Source: Bacteroidota bacterium
GTDB lineage: Bacteria; Bacteroidota; Ignavibacteria; Ignavibacteriales; Melioribacteraceae
Length of the DNA stretch: 5,425 nucleotides
Direction: 5' to 3'
NCBI GenBank assembly: GCA_023381535.1
Contig: JAMCSN010000262.1
Span: forward strand, 5,036 to 10,460
Part shown: one piece after another, positions 1 to 5,425 of the stretch
Layout: each line of letters begins with the position of its first letter
Numbering within the stretch: the stretch's first letter is position 1
Notes under the pieces: model-generated
The model's database searches: none
What the model saw: the letters and a program-made list of their open reading frames with translations, nothing else
Told to the model about the DNA's origin: nothing
Program-made: the position numbers and the translations under genes

Positions 1-501
1 AAATTACAAAGTGCCTGAGGTTTTGAGAAACCGTTTGCTTGGTCTTCATGTTATAAGCGCGCTGCTCGGTTATTCTGGTATTATTATCTCGGCAGTTTAC
101 GGTGTATTGTTCTGGCTTCTTTATCGAAATTTAAAAGAGAATAAGTTCGGATTGATATTCAATAGGTTACCAAGTTTGGAAATTTTGGAAAAGCTTAGTT
201 TCTACGCGGCAGTTATTGGCTTTATACTTTTAACTCTTGCTATAGTAATTGGAATTATCTGCCTCCCGCAATTCGAGAGAGGAGGCTACCGAAAGCGTTT
301 CCGGATTTCAGTTATTTCGATCCCAAACTGACCGGGACATTATTCGTTTGGCTTGTTTACGGCGTGGGAATAACAAGCAAGTGGATTGCAAATTTGTACG
401 GAAAAAAATTCATAATTTTTTCTTTGATTGGATTTGTTGTGGCGATTGTATCATTGATAGTTACGAATTCCCTGGCTAGGACGTTTCATTCTTTCTATTA
501 A
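1..501 (+). pseudogene. ccsA: CcsA/HemX-like cytochrome c assembly membrane protein, 5'-truncated by the window and frameshifted
   Basis: The reading frame is open from position 2 and enters from upstream, so the GTG at 11 is not a real start. It encodes a CcsA/HemX-like segment with a conserved-looking GLHVISALLGYS stretch (a His in a membrane helix) and a second helix ending in LAIVIGII near 260. The family sequence then resumes in another frame at about 286 as LPKAFPDFSYFDPK, followed by helices GTLFVWLVYGVGI and FIIFSLIGFVVAIVSLIV. It ends ARTFHSFY at TAA 499-501; the His resembles the late HS(Y/F) His of CcsA. The unshifted frame stops at TGA 329-331. Removing 23 bases around 262-285 joins the frames as IGIIW-LPKAFPDF, so one insertion explains the break. 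FSYFDPK stands where typical CcsA has a Trp-rich WWD region, so this is the HemX-like kind. Established: HemX in Bacillus lowers GluTR level; CcsA acts in cytochrome c maturation. Which role applies here is not decidable. The break could be a real mutation or an assembly error. Confidence 0.8.
261..285 (+). repeat. 25-bp inverted copy of a hemA segment (insertion arm)
   Basis: These 25 bases are the exact reverse complement of 545-569 inside hemA. The copy begins GCCTCCCGCA and ends GAGAGGAGG. The match stops sharply at both ends (260 and 286 differ). The terminal G on each side could belong to the host ccsA sequence, leaving a 23-bp net insertion that shifts the ccsA frame. This arm is the derived copy, because deleting it restores a family-like protein, whereas the hemA arm encodes conserved GluTR sequence. 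Confidence 0.93.
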
Positions 502-510
502 TAGTTCAAA

Positions 511-1839
511 ATGAATTTAATAGGTATATCAATAAATCACAGAACCTCCTCTCTCGAATTGCGGGAGGCGCTGCACCTCAACCGCGATGAAATCGTTTCG
601 CTTATTCCCCGTTTGAAAGAACAGATTTTCTCCGAAGGCGTCGTCATCTCCACATGCAACCGTACCGAAATTTTGGGGTTTCCCCAAACCGAAGGCCTCG
701 GCGTAAATTCAATTATCGGTTCGCTGCTTCAGGCAAAACCGATCGATGGAATTAAGCCGGAACATTTTACAAGATTTTTTTCGTGCGGAGCAGTAAAACA
801 TTTGTTCTCTGTTGCCTCAGGTATTGATTCAATGGTCATCGGCGACAGCCAGATTCTTGGTCAAGTGAAAGAAGCTTTCGAAATTTCCGAGGATCTCGAT
901 TTTGCCGGTTCAATTTCACGAAGAATTTTTGATACGGCAATCAAGGTCGGAAAACGTTCTATAAAGGAAACAACAATCGGCGAAGGCGCTGTAACTGTAA
1001 GTTATGCCTCGGTTCAAGTCGTTGAAAAGATTTTTGCCAATCTAGAAAAAAAATCCGCGTTGGTCATTGGCGCGGGAGAATCGGGAGAACTCGCTGCTAT
1101 TCACTTGCGCGACAAAGGTGTTGGCAAAATTACTATATCAAACCGTACGATTGAGCGCGCTGAAACCCTTGCCGATAAAGTACACGGCGAGATTGTTCCG
1201 TTCCAATTCCTAAAAGAACATCTGCACAATTTCGATATAATAATCAGCGCAACAAGTTCAAACGAACTTATAATTCACGCCGACGAGATTAAAACTGCAA
1301 TGAAGAAACGAAAAGGAACACCGGTTGTTCTGATGGACATTGCTGTTCCGCGCGATATAGACCCGGATGTTCGCAAAATCGATAATGTGTTTTATCACGA
1401 TATGGATTCGCTAAAAATTATTGTCGATCAGAACATGCAGAAACGGAAAGAACAAATTCCGCTTGTAGAAAAAATTGTTATGGAAGAATTGGTTGGATTT
1501 TTCAACTGGTACAACACGCTGGATGTAGTACCGACTATAAAATCGATCCGCAGCTTTTTCGAAGAGATCAGATTAGATGAGCTGGAAAAAATTAAAAATA
1601 AAGTAAGCGATGAAGATTTTACAAAGATTGAAGATATGACACGCCGCATGGTAGGACGACTGCTGCATAACCCGACGGTTAAGCTGAGAGGTTTTGCCGA
1701 ATCGGGCGCAAACATAAAAGAGGTTTTAACAAACACATTGATATTGAAAGGACTTTTCAATCTTGACGATTTTCCTACCAACGGTAAGAGCGGCTCTGAG
1801 GAAAATCATAATTCAGAAGGCAATGATGAAAAAAAATAA
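511..1839 (+). CDS. hemA: Glutamyl-tRNA reductase
   Basis: HemA reduces the glutamate of charged tRNA-Glu with NADPH to glutamate-1-semialdehyde, the first committed step of C5-pathway tetrapyrrole synthesis in the cytosol. At 442 residues it has the family layout. The N-terminal catalytic domain carries NHRTSSLELREAL (9-21) and ISTCNRTEI (46-54) with nucleophile Cys49, then HLFSVASGIDSMVIGDSQILGQVK (97-120; GDSQ where many members have GEPQ). The NADPH-binding domain has VIGAGESGELA (185-195) and PVVLMDIAVPRDID (271-284). A helical dimerisation region follows to about 415, with RRMVGRLLHNPTVKLR (378-393). The last 20 or so residues are a polar, Glu/Asn-rich tail that overlaps the hemC start. 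The ATG at 511 gives the expected N-terminus and lies 9 nt after the native ccsA stop. No Shine-Dalgarno is visible, which suggests coupling to ccsA translation. Codons 12-20 are the source of the inverted copy in ccsA. Confidence 0.97.
   Translation: MNLIGISINHRTSSLELREALHLNRDEIVSLIPRLKEQIFSEGVVISTCNRTEILGFPQTEGLGVNSIIGSLLQAKPIDGIKPEHFTRFFSCGAVKHLFSVASGIDSMVIGDSQILGQVKEAFEISEDLDFAGSISRRIFDTAIKVGKRSIKETTIGEGAVTVSYASVQVVEKIFANLEKKSALVIGAGESGELAAIHLRDKGVGKITISNRTIERAETLADKVHGEIVPFQFLKEHLHNFDIIISATSSNELIIHADEIKTAMKKRKGTPVVLMDIAVPRDIDPDVRKIDNVFYHDMDSLKIIVDQNMQKRKEQIPLVEKIVMEELVGFFNWYNTLDVVPTIKSIRSFFEEIRLDELEKIKNKVSDEDFTKIEDMTRRMVGRLLHNPTVKLRGFAESGANIKEVLTNTLILKGLFNLDDFPTNGKSGSEENHNSEGNDEKK
545..569 (+). 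repeat. hemA arm (source) of the 25-bp inverted repeat
   Basis: This is the source copy of the perfect 25-bp inverted repeat whose partner is 261-285; the two arms are separated by 259 bases. It encodes residues 12-20 (TSSLELREA), part of the conserved N-terminal GluTR motif, so it is the ancestral arm. Confidence 0.93.
1815..1820 (+). promoter_or_regulatory. Ribosome binding site deciding the hemC start
   Basis: AGAAGG lies inside the hemA tail. It is 5 nt before the ATG at 1826 and only 2 nt before the in-frame ATG at 1823, so 1826 is the better start. Confidence 0.6.
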
Positions 1840-2770
1840 GCTTGTTATCGGTTCACGCGGAAGCGAGCTTGCACTTTGGCAAGCAAAATTTGTAAAGAAA
1901 GAATTGGAACGAAAGAACAAAAATCTTTCCGTCGAAATAAAAATTATTAATACGAAGGGAGATAAAATTTTAGACGTTGCGCTTTCCAAGATTGGCGACA
2001 AGGGATTGTTCACCAAGGAACTTGAGAACGAACTATTGAAAGGTTCGATTGACATTGCCGTTCACAGCTTGAAGGATTTGCAAACGGAACTTCCCAAAGG
2101 ATTGAAACTTGCCGCAGTAACAAAACGTCATCCGGTTGAAGATGTTTTGATTGCCCGCAAGAAAGGAATGACGCTTAAAGATCTACCGGAAGGCGCTGTC
2201 GTTGCAACCGGATCGCTTCGCCGCCGTTCTCAACTTCTTCATTTTCGCCCCGACATAAAAATTGAAGAACTCCGCGGCAATGTTCCAACTCGAATCAAAA
2301 AGTTTTTGGAATCGAAGTGGGATGCAATAATCTTAGCACGCGCCGGAGTTGAGCGATTAAAAATGAATAAAAATATTTCTTCCATTATAAAAGTGGATGA
2401 AATTCTTCCAGCTGTTGGACAAGGCGCTTTGGGAATCGAGATTTGTTTGGATAATAAATTGGCGGACAAAGTTTTAAAATCGATTCATCACGATGCTACT
2501 TATAAAGCAGTTCTCGCGGAACGAGCATTGTTGAAAGCTCTTGAAGGCGGTTGTCAAGTTCCGATCGGCGCGTACGCTCAAGTGAAACCGGCTGGCTTAT
2601 TTCTCGATGCTGTGGTTGGCTCAATTGACGGTTCAGTAACATTTAGAAAAAAAATCCGCGGCTCTAAAAATAACCCTGAAAAAATTGGACAGAAGCTTGC
2701 GAAGGATTTACTGAAAGCCGGCGCTTCGGACGTATTAAATGAAATCTATAAAAGCACACGAGCAAATTGA
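1826..2770 (+). CDS. hemC: Hydroxymethylbilane synthase (porphobilinogen deaminase)
   Basis: HemC polymerises four porphobilinogen molecules into hydroxymethylbilane on a covalently bound dipyrromethane cofactor. The 314-residue protein starts KLVIGSRGSELALWQAK, typical of the family. It has the catalytic Asp in VHSLKD at residue 84 and the Arg-rich substrate/cofactor-binding GSLRRRSQL around 130-138. It also has LRGNVPTRIKK, LPAVGQGALGIE, and the cofactor-anchoring Cys243 in EGGCQVPIGAYA; E. coli uses Asp84 and Cys242. The start was chosen from SD spacing; ATG 1823 would add one Met, and earlier in-frame TTG starts would add unrelated residues. The gene overlaps hemA by 14 nt and its TGA overlaps the hemD TTG start, so translation is probably coupled. 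An 8-base A run (1829-1836) follows the start codon. The protein looks intact. Confidence 0.97.
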   Translation: MKKNKLVIGSRGSELALWQAKFVKKELERKNKNLSVEIKIINTKGDKILDVALSKIGDKGLFTKELENELLKGSIDIAVHSLKDLQTELPKGLKLAAVTKRHPVEDVLIARKKGMTLKDLPEGAVVATGSLRRRSQLLHFRPDIKIEELRGNVPTRIKKFLESKWDAIILARAGVERLKMNKNISSIIKVDEILPAVGQGALGIEICLDNKLADKVLKSIHHDATYKAVLAERALLKALEGGCQVPIGAYAQVKPAGLFLDAVVGSIDGSVTFRKKIRGSKNNPEKIGQKLAKDLLKAGASDVLNEIYKSTRAN

Positions 2771-3555
2771 ATTCATTATTAAAAAATAAAACCATCTTAG
2801 TTACTAAGAGTAAGGAAGAAGCTTTTAAGTCTGTTTCTATATTAGCTGATCATGGCGCTGAGCTCATTTTTTTTCCGACAATAAAGGTCGTACCGATTTT
2901 TAATTCGCCGGAATTGGACGAAGCAATTAAGATGTTTAATAATTTTGATTATCTGGTTTTCACTTCATCAAATGCTGTTGAGGTATTTGCAGAGATTATG
3001 CAACGATACAGATTAAACTTATCAAAAGTAAAAATTGCGGCTGTGGGGAAAAGCACCGCTGATGAATGTGAATCATTCGGATTAACCGTAACGATTTTAC
3101 CGGACGAATTCAGTGCAAGTGGACTAGTCAAAAAGTTTTCTGAGATAGACTTAAAAAATAAAAAGATTTTCATTCCAGGATCTTCCTTATCACGAGGTGA
3201 ATTGAACATGGGCTTGTCGGAACTGGGCGCCCAAGTTTTCTCTGTTCCGGTTTACGATGTTGTTCAGAATGAATTGAGCGATTTGAAAAATGAGCACAAG
3301 CAAATACAAAAGAAACATCCGAATGTTTTTGTTTTCACCAGTCCTTCCGCTTTTAGCAACTTTTTAACATTGATGAACGTTACCGATCCGGATAAATTCT
3401 TTGATGCACATATCATTTGTGCAATCGGCACAACAACAGAAAACGCAATTAGAAAGAAAGGTTTGACGGTGCATATAGTGCCGGATACGTTTTCCCTTAA
3501 CGGAGTATCGGAAGCTATCATTAAATATTTTCAAGTTACGGCAAACGTGGCTTAA
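2767..3555 (+). CDS. hemD: Uroporphyrinogen-III synthase
   Basis: HemD cyclises hydroxymethylbilane with inversion of ring D to give uroporphyrinogen III. The family is poorly conserved in sequence, but the two-lobed pattern is visible in these 262 residues. There is an N-terminal ILVTKSKEEA strand-loop and VFTSSNAVEVF (64-74). Next come AAVGKSTADECESFGLTV (91-108) and IPGSSLSRGELNMGLSELGAQVFSVPVYDVV (136-166). The second lobe has VFVFTSPSAFSNFL (187-200), ICAIGTTTENAIRKKGLTVHIVPD (217-240) and a final SLNGVSEAIIKYF helix. The start is TTG at 2767, overlapping the hemC TGA as TTGA. This is the only usual start codon after the in-frame stops at about 2740-2751 that keeps the first strand. The neighbours hemC and hemE confirm the assignment, which sequence alone would support less strongly. 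Confidence 0.93.
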   Translation: MNSLLKNKTILVTKSKEEAFKSVSILADHGAELIFFPTIKVVPIFNSPELDEAIKMFNNFDYLVFTSSNAVEVFAEIMQRYRLNLSKVKIAAVGKSTADECESFGLTVTILPDEFSASGLVKKFSEIDLKNKKIFIPGSSLSRGELNMGLSELGAQVFSVPVYDVVQNELSDLKNEHKQIQKKHPNVFVFTSPSAFSNFLTLMNVTDPDKFFDAHIICAIGTTTENAIRKKGLTVHIVPDTFSLNGVSEAIIKYFQVTANVA

Positions 3556-3557
3556 AC

Positions 3558-3561
3558 GGAG
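3558..3561 (+). promoter_or_regulatory. Ribosome binding site supporting the TTG start of hemE
   Basis: GGAG just after the hemD stop is 5 nt upstream of TTG 3567. This supports a TTG start; the encoded TKFQNDLFLRACKRQPVERTP is the normal UroD N-terminus. Confidence 0.65.
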
Positions 3562-3566
3562 AACAA

Positions 3567-4640
3567 TTGACAAAATTTCAAAACGATTTATTTCTTAGAG
3601 CATGCAAACGGCAACCGGTTGAGCGAACACCGATTTGGATTATGCGCCAAGCCGGAAGATTTTTACCTGAGTATCGCGCTGTTCGTGAAAAGGCAGATTT
3701 CCTAACGATGTGTAAGACACCGGAACTCGCCGCAGAAGTTACGATTCAACCGGTTGATATTATCGGCGTAGACGCAGCAATTATTTTTTCCGATATACTT
3801 GTTATCCCGGAAGCGATGGGAATGAAATTGGAAATGATTGAAAGCAAAGGTCCTAAGTTTTACGACCCGATAAGAACCGTAGATGATGTTAATAAGCTTA
3901 AAGATATTGACCCGACTAAAAATTTGAAGTTTGTTCTTGATGCAGTATCACTTACGAAAAAGGAATTGAACGGACGCGTTCCGTTAATCGGATTCGCCGG
4001 TTCGCCTTGGACGCTGATGACGTACATGGTTGAAGGCAGCGGTTCGAAAAATTTTTCTGAGATTAAGAAATTCATTTATAACCAACCCACTGCTGCTCAC
4101 AAACTTTTAGAAAGAATTTCTGATGCTGTTGCAGATTATCTTTCTGCTAAGATTGAAGCCGGCGCCAATGCGGTACAGATTTTTGATACTTGGGGCGGTT
4201 TGCTTTCGCAAACAGACTTTGAAGAATTTTCTTTACGTTATATTCAAAAAATAATTTCGCAGATTAAACGTAAGGATGAGCCGGTGATAGTTTTTGCAAA
4301 AGGAGTTCATTACAAGCTAGATAAGATTGCGGAAGCCGGCGCTGATGTGATTGGTCTTGATTGGACAATTGATTTGAATGCCGCAAGAAAATCGGTTGGC
4401 GATAAAGTTGCTCTGCAAGGTAATCTTGACCCAACAGTTCTTTATGCGAACAAGAAAAAGATTAAAGAAGAAGCCGTAAAAGTTTTGGAATCTTTCGGAA
4501 AAGGTTCCGGACACATTTTCAATCTCGGGCACGGAATATTGCCGGATGTAACTCCCGAAAATGCAAAACATCTCGTCGAAATCATAAAAGATTATAGTAA
4601 AGCTTTTCACCGCGGAGACGCAGAGTCACAGAGAAAATGA
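3567..4640 (+). CDS. hemE: Uroporphyrinogen decarboxylase with a repeat-encoded C-terminal tail
   Basis: HemE removes the four acetate carboxyls of uroporphyrinogen III to make coproporphyrinogen III, committing flux to heme rather than siroheme. The 357-residue protein has all the family landmarks: TPIWIMRQAGRFLPEYR (21-37, substrate-binding Arg27 and Arg31), IFSDIL (73-78, Asp76), GFAGSPWTLMTYMVEG (142-157, Tyr153), IFDTWGG (205-211), LQGNLDP (283-289) and NLGHGILPDVTPEN (319-332, His322). These match the human UROD residues Asp86, Tyr164 and His339. TTG 3567 is 11 nt after the hemD stop. The native end appears to be about IIKDYSKA. The last 11 residues, FHRGDAESQRK (347-357), are translated from the left arm of the downstream cassette. 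The stop TGA overlaps the next gene's ATG. All active-site residues precede the altered tail, so activity is probably kept; that is inference. Confidence 0.97.
   Translation: MTKFQNDLFLRACKRQPVERTPIWIMRQAGRFLPEYRAVREKADFLTMCKTPELAAEVTIQPVDIIGVDAAIIFSDILVIPEAMGMKLEMIESKGPKFYDPIRTVDDVNKLKDIDPTKNLKFVLDAVSLTKKELNGRVPLIGFAGSPWTLMTYMVEGSGSKNFSEIKKFIYNQPTAAHKLLERISDAVADYLSAKIEAGANAVQIFDTWGGLLSQTDFEEFSLRYIQKIISQIKRKDEPVIVFAKGVHYKLDKIAEAGADVIGLDWTIDLNAARKSVGDKVALQGNLDPTVLYANKKKIKEEAVKVLESFGKGSGHIFNLGHGILPDVTPENAKHLVEIIKDYSKAFHRGDAESQRK
4605..4634 (+). repeat. Left inverted arm of the cassette, three 8-nt units
   Basis: TTTCAC is followed by CGCGGAGA (4611-4618), CGCAGAGT (4619-4626) and CACAGAGA (4627-4634), variants of CGCRRAGW. 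The arm is read in frame as the HemE C-terminus and ends 2 nt before the ATG of the cassette gene. Confidence 0.85.
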
Positions 4641-5023
4641 ATAACGATGAATTAAATAAAGTTAGCGGGATAATTTTGGATTCAGCTATTGAGGTGCATA
4701 AACAATTAGGCCCGGGATTATTGGAAAGCGTCTATGAAGTCTGTTTGTTCAAAGAATTGAAAGCAAGAAATTTATTCGTCGAAAGACAAGTACCTGTAAA
4801 TGTTGTTTACAAAGGAGAAAGCCTTGACATTGATTTCAGAATCGACTTACTAGTTGAACACGAAATAATTATCGAACTAAAAGCGGTCGAGATCATTTTA
4901 CCAGTACATGAGGCGCAAATACTGACTTATCTTAAACTCGCGGAAAAGCGTCTTGGCTTATTAATTAATTTCAATGTACCAAAGTTAGTAGATGGATTTC
5001 GTAGAAAAGTTATGAATTTTTAA
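4637..5023 (+). CDS. GxxExxY-family protein, PD-(D/E)XK nuclease-like
   Basis: This small 128-residue protein has the family signature LGPGLLESVYE (24-34; Gly27, Glu30, Tyr33). After it come FRIDLLV with Asp70 and IIELKAVE with Glu80 and Lys82, which together fit a PD-(D/E)XK nuclease core, then HEAQILTYLKL (91-101) and GLLINFNV (107-114), usual for the family. The length is full for the family, and there is no signal peptide or membrane segment, so it is probably cytosolic. The family's function is unknown; nuclease activity is inferred from the motif only. The ATG at 4637 overlaps the hemE stop as ATGA, so it may be translated by re-initiation. The arms leave no room for its own promoter, so it must depend on heme-operon transcription. 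It is in the same orientation as its hosts. I see no reason to link it to heme synthesis; it is most likely a passenger. Confidence 0.93.
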   Translation: MNNDELNKVSGIILDSAIEVHKQLGPGLLESVYEVCLFKELKARNLFVERQVPVNVVYKGESLDIDFRIDLLVEHEIIIELKAVEIILPVHEAQILTYLKLAEKRLGLLINFNVPKLVDGFRRKVMNF

Positions 5024-5053
5024 TCTTTGCGTCTCTGCGACTTTGCGGTGAAA
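5024..5053 (+). repeat. Right inverted arm of the cassette, three 8-nt units
   Basis: Read on the minus strand it is TTTCAC, then CGCAAAGT (5047-5040), CGCAGAGA (5039-5032) and CGCAAAGA (5031-5024). It starts on the base after the cassette gene's stop. It pairs with the left arm at 24 of 30 positions and ends before the hemN ribosome site. Confidence 0.85.
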
Positions 5054-5058
5054 GAAAT

Positions 5059-5062
5059 GAGG
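5059..5062 (+). promoter_or_regulatory. Ribosome binding site of hemN
   Basis: GAGG sits 5 nt before ATG 5068 and just outside the cassette right arm, so hemN kept its own translation signal after the insertion. Confidence 0.65.
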
Positions 5063-5067
5063 TTTTT

Positions 5068-5425
5068 ATGTTTAACATAGATTTAGATTTAATCAAAAAG
5101 TATGACAAACCGGGTCCGCGGTACACAAGTTACCCGACGGCGCCGCATTTTAACGAATCGTTTACATCGGAAAAATATTTGGACGAAATCATCCGCACGA
5201 ATAATGAAACCAATCCGCCGGATCTCTCGCTCTACTATCACCTTCCCTTTTGTGATACGCTCTGTTATTTCTGCGGCTGCAACATGATCATCACGCGCAA
5301 TCGCGACCGAATTAAAGATTACATCAAATATTTGAAGAACGAAATTGATTTGCTTCGAACGTTTATTGTTCCTAACCGGAAAGTTGTGCAGCTCCATTGG
5401 GGCGGCGGGACACCGACTCATCTCG
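5068..5425 (+). CDS. hemN: Oxygen-independent coproporphyrinogen III oxidase, N-terminal part (cut by window end)
   Basis: HemN is a radical-SAM enzyme that oxidatively decarboxylates two propionates of coproporphyrinogen III to give protoporphyrinogen IX without oxygen. The visible 119 residues begin with IKKYDKPGPRYTSYPTAPHF, a HemN hallmark that distinguishes it from HemW-type relatives. They continue with YYHLPFCDTLCYFCGCN, holding the [4Fe-4S] ligands Cys62, Cys66 and Cys69 plus Cys71, the same numbering as E. coli HemN. LHWGGGTPT (109-117) is the SAM-binding Gly-rich motif. The ATG at 5068 has a GAGG ribosome site 5 nt upstream and gives the usual N-terminus. Having HemN in the operon suggests heme synthesis under anoxic or low-oxygen conditions. 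No defect is visible in this part. Confidence 0.97.
   Translation, partial: MFNIDLDLIKKYDKPGPRYTSYPTAPHFNESFTSEKYLDEIIRTNNETNPPDLSLYYHLPFCDTLCYFCGCNMIITRNRDRIKDYIKYLKNEIDLLRTFIVPNRKVVQLHWGGGTPTHL

Larger units (their letters stand above)
4605..5053 (+). mobile_element. GxxExxY cassette bounded by short inverted arms, inserted between hemE and hemN
   Basis: The 449-bp unit is a 30-nt left arm (4605-4634), one gene (4637-5023) and a 30-nt right arm (5024-5053). The outermost TTTCAC/GTGAAA ends match exactly, and over the full arms 24 of 30 positions pair. The unit interrupts an otherwise uniform heme operon, its arm supplies the 3' end of hemE, and its gene has no link to heme synthesis. There is no transposase inside and no convincing target-site duplication. 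From memory, GxxExxY genes in many bacteria are bordered by similar CGCAAAG/CGCAGAG-rich repeats; I could not search for this. Mobility is inferred. Confidence 0.65.

Noticed and set aside
280..285. Strong Shine-Dalgarno-like AGGAGG in the inserted segment
   Set aside because: No ATG, GTG or TTG follows at suitable spacing. It is a by-product of copying hemA in reverse.
250..300. Programmed -1 frameshift joining the two ccsA frames
   Set aside because: I see no slippery heptamer at the junction, the 23-bp inverted hemA copy explains the shift, and a frameshifted product would still carry about eight foreign residues.
249..479. A 76-residue plus-strand open frame across the ccsA break
   Set aside because: It lies in a third frame with no family resemblance. 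The real ccsA continuation is the other frame, ending at 501.
1829..1836. Run of eight A at the hemA end/hemC start as a slippage site
   Set aside because: It simply encodes Lys codons in both overlapping genes, and both proteins read normally without slippage.
5024..5053. Right cassette arm as a transcription terminator
   Set aside because: The arm alone has no good hairpin and no U-run after it; its pairing partner is about 400 nt away, and hemN downstream has no visible promoter of its own.
5089..5421. A 110-residue minus-strand open frame opposite hemN
   Set aside because: It is a shadow of hemN, with no recognisable motif and a composition dictated by the hemN codons. The other minus-strand frames over hemA-hemE were dropped for the same reason.

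Overview
The window is one continuous, all-plus-strand tetrapyrrole (heme) biosynthesis operon from a fairly AT-rich bacterium. The order is ccsA/hemX-like, hemA, hemC, hemD, hemE, a GxxExxY-family gene, then hemN. The first and last genes are cut by the window edges. Gene order, base composition and protein style fit the Bacteroidota/Chlorobi/Ignavibacteria group; this is inference, and Ignavibacteria is my best guess only.

Layout. Positions 1-501 hold the C-terminal half of a CcsA/HemX-like membrane protein whose frame is broken by a short insertion near 262-285. hemA (511-1839) follows 9 nt after the native ccsA stop. hemC (1826-2770) overlaps the end of hemA, and hemD (2767-3555) overlaps the hemC stop by 4 nt with a TTG start. 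hemE (3567-4640) also starts at TTG. A compact 449-bp cassette (4605-5053) is wedged between hemE and hemN. It has two 30-nt imperfect inverted arms, each built of three 8-nt units, which directly flank a 128-residue GxxExxY/PD-(D/E)XK-like gene. hemN starts at 5068 and runs off the window.

Pathway. HemA reduces glutamyl-tRNA to glutamate-1-semialdehyde. HemC and HemD convert porphobilinogen to uroporphyrinogen III, HemE decarboxylates it to coproporphyrinogen III, and HemN oxidises this to protoporphyrinogen IX without oxygen. hemL, hemB and the last steps are not in the window. The HemX-like protein next to hemA may affect GluTR level or be a cytochrome c/heme-handling relative.

Most notable observations. 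(1) A perfect 25-bp inverted copy of hemA codons 12-20 sits inside the upstream ccsA-like gene. It accounts exactly for a 23-bp frameshifting insertion and looks like a local template-switch event or a chimeric assembly artefact. (2) The GxxExxY cassette has inserted so tightly that its left arm encodes the last 11 residues of HemE and the hemE stop overlaps the cassette gene's ATG. I see no stretch over 300 bases without a gene, no RNA gene, no CRISPR array and no convincing terminator.
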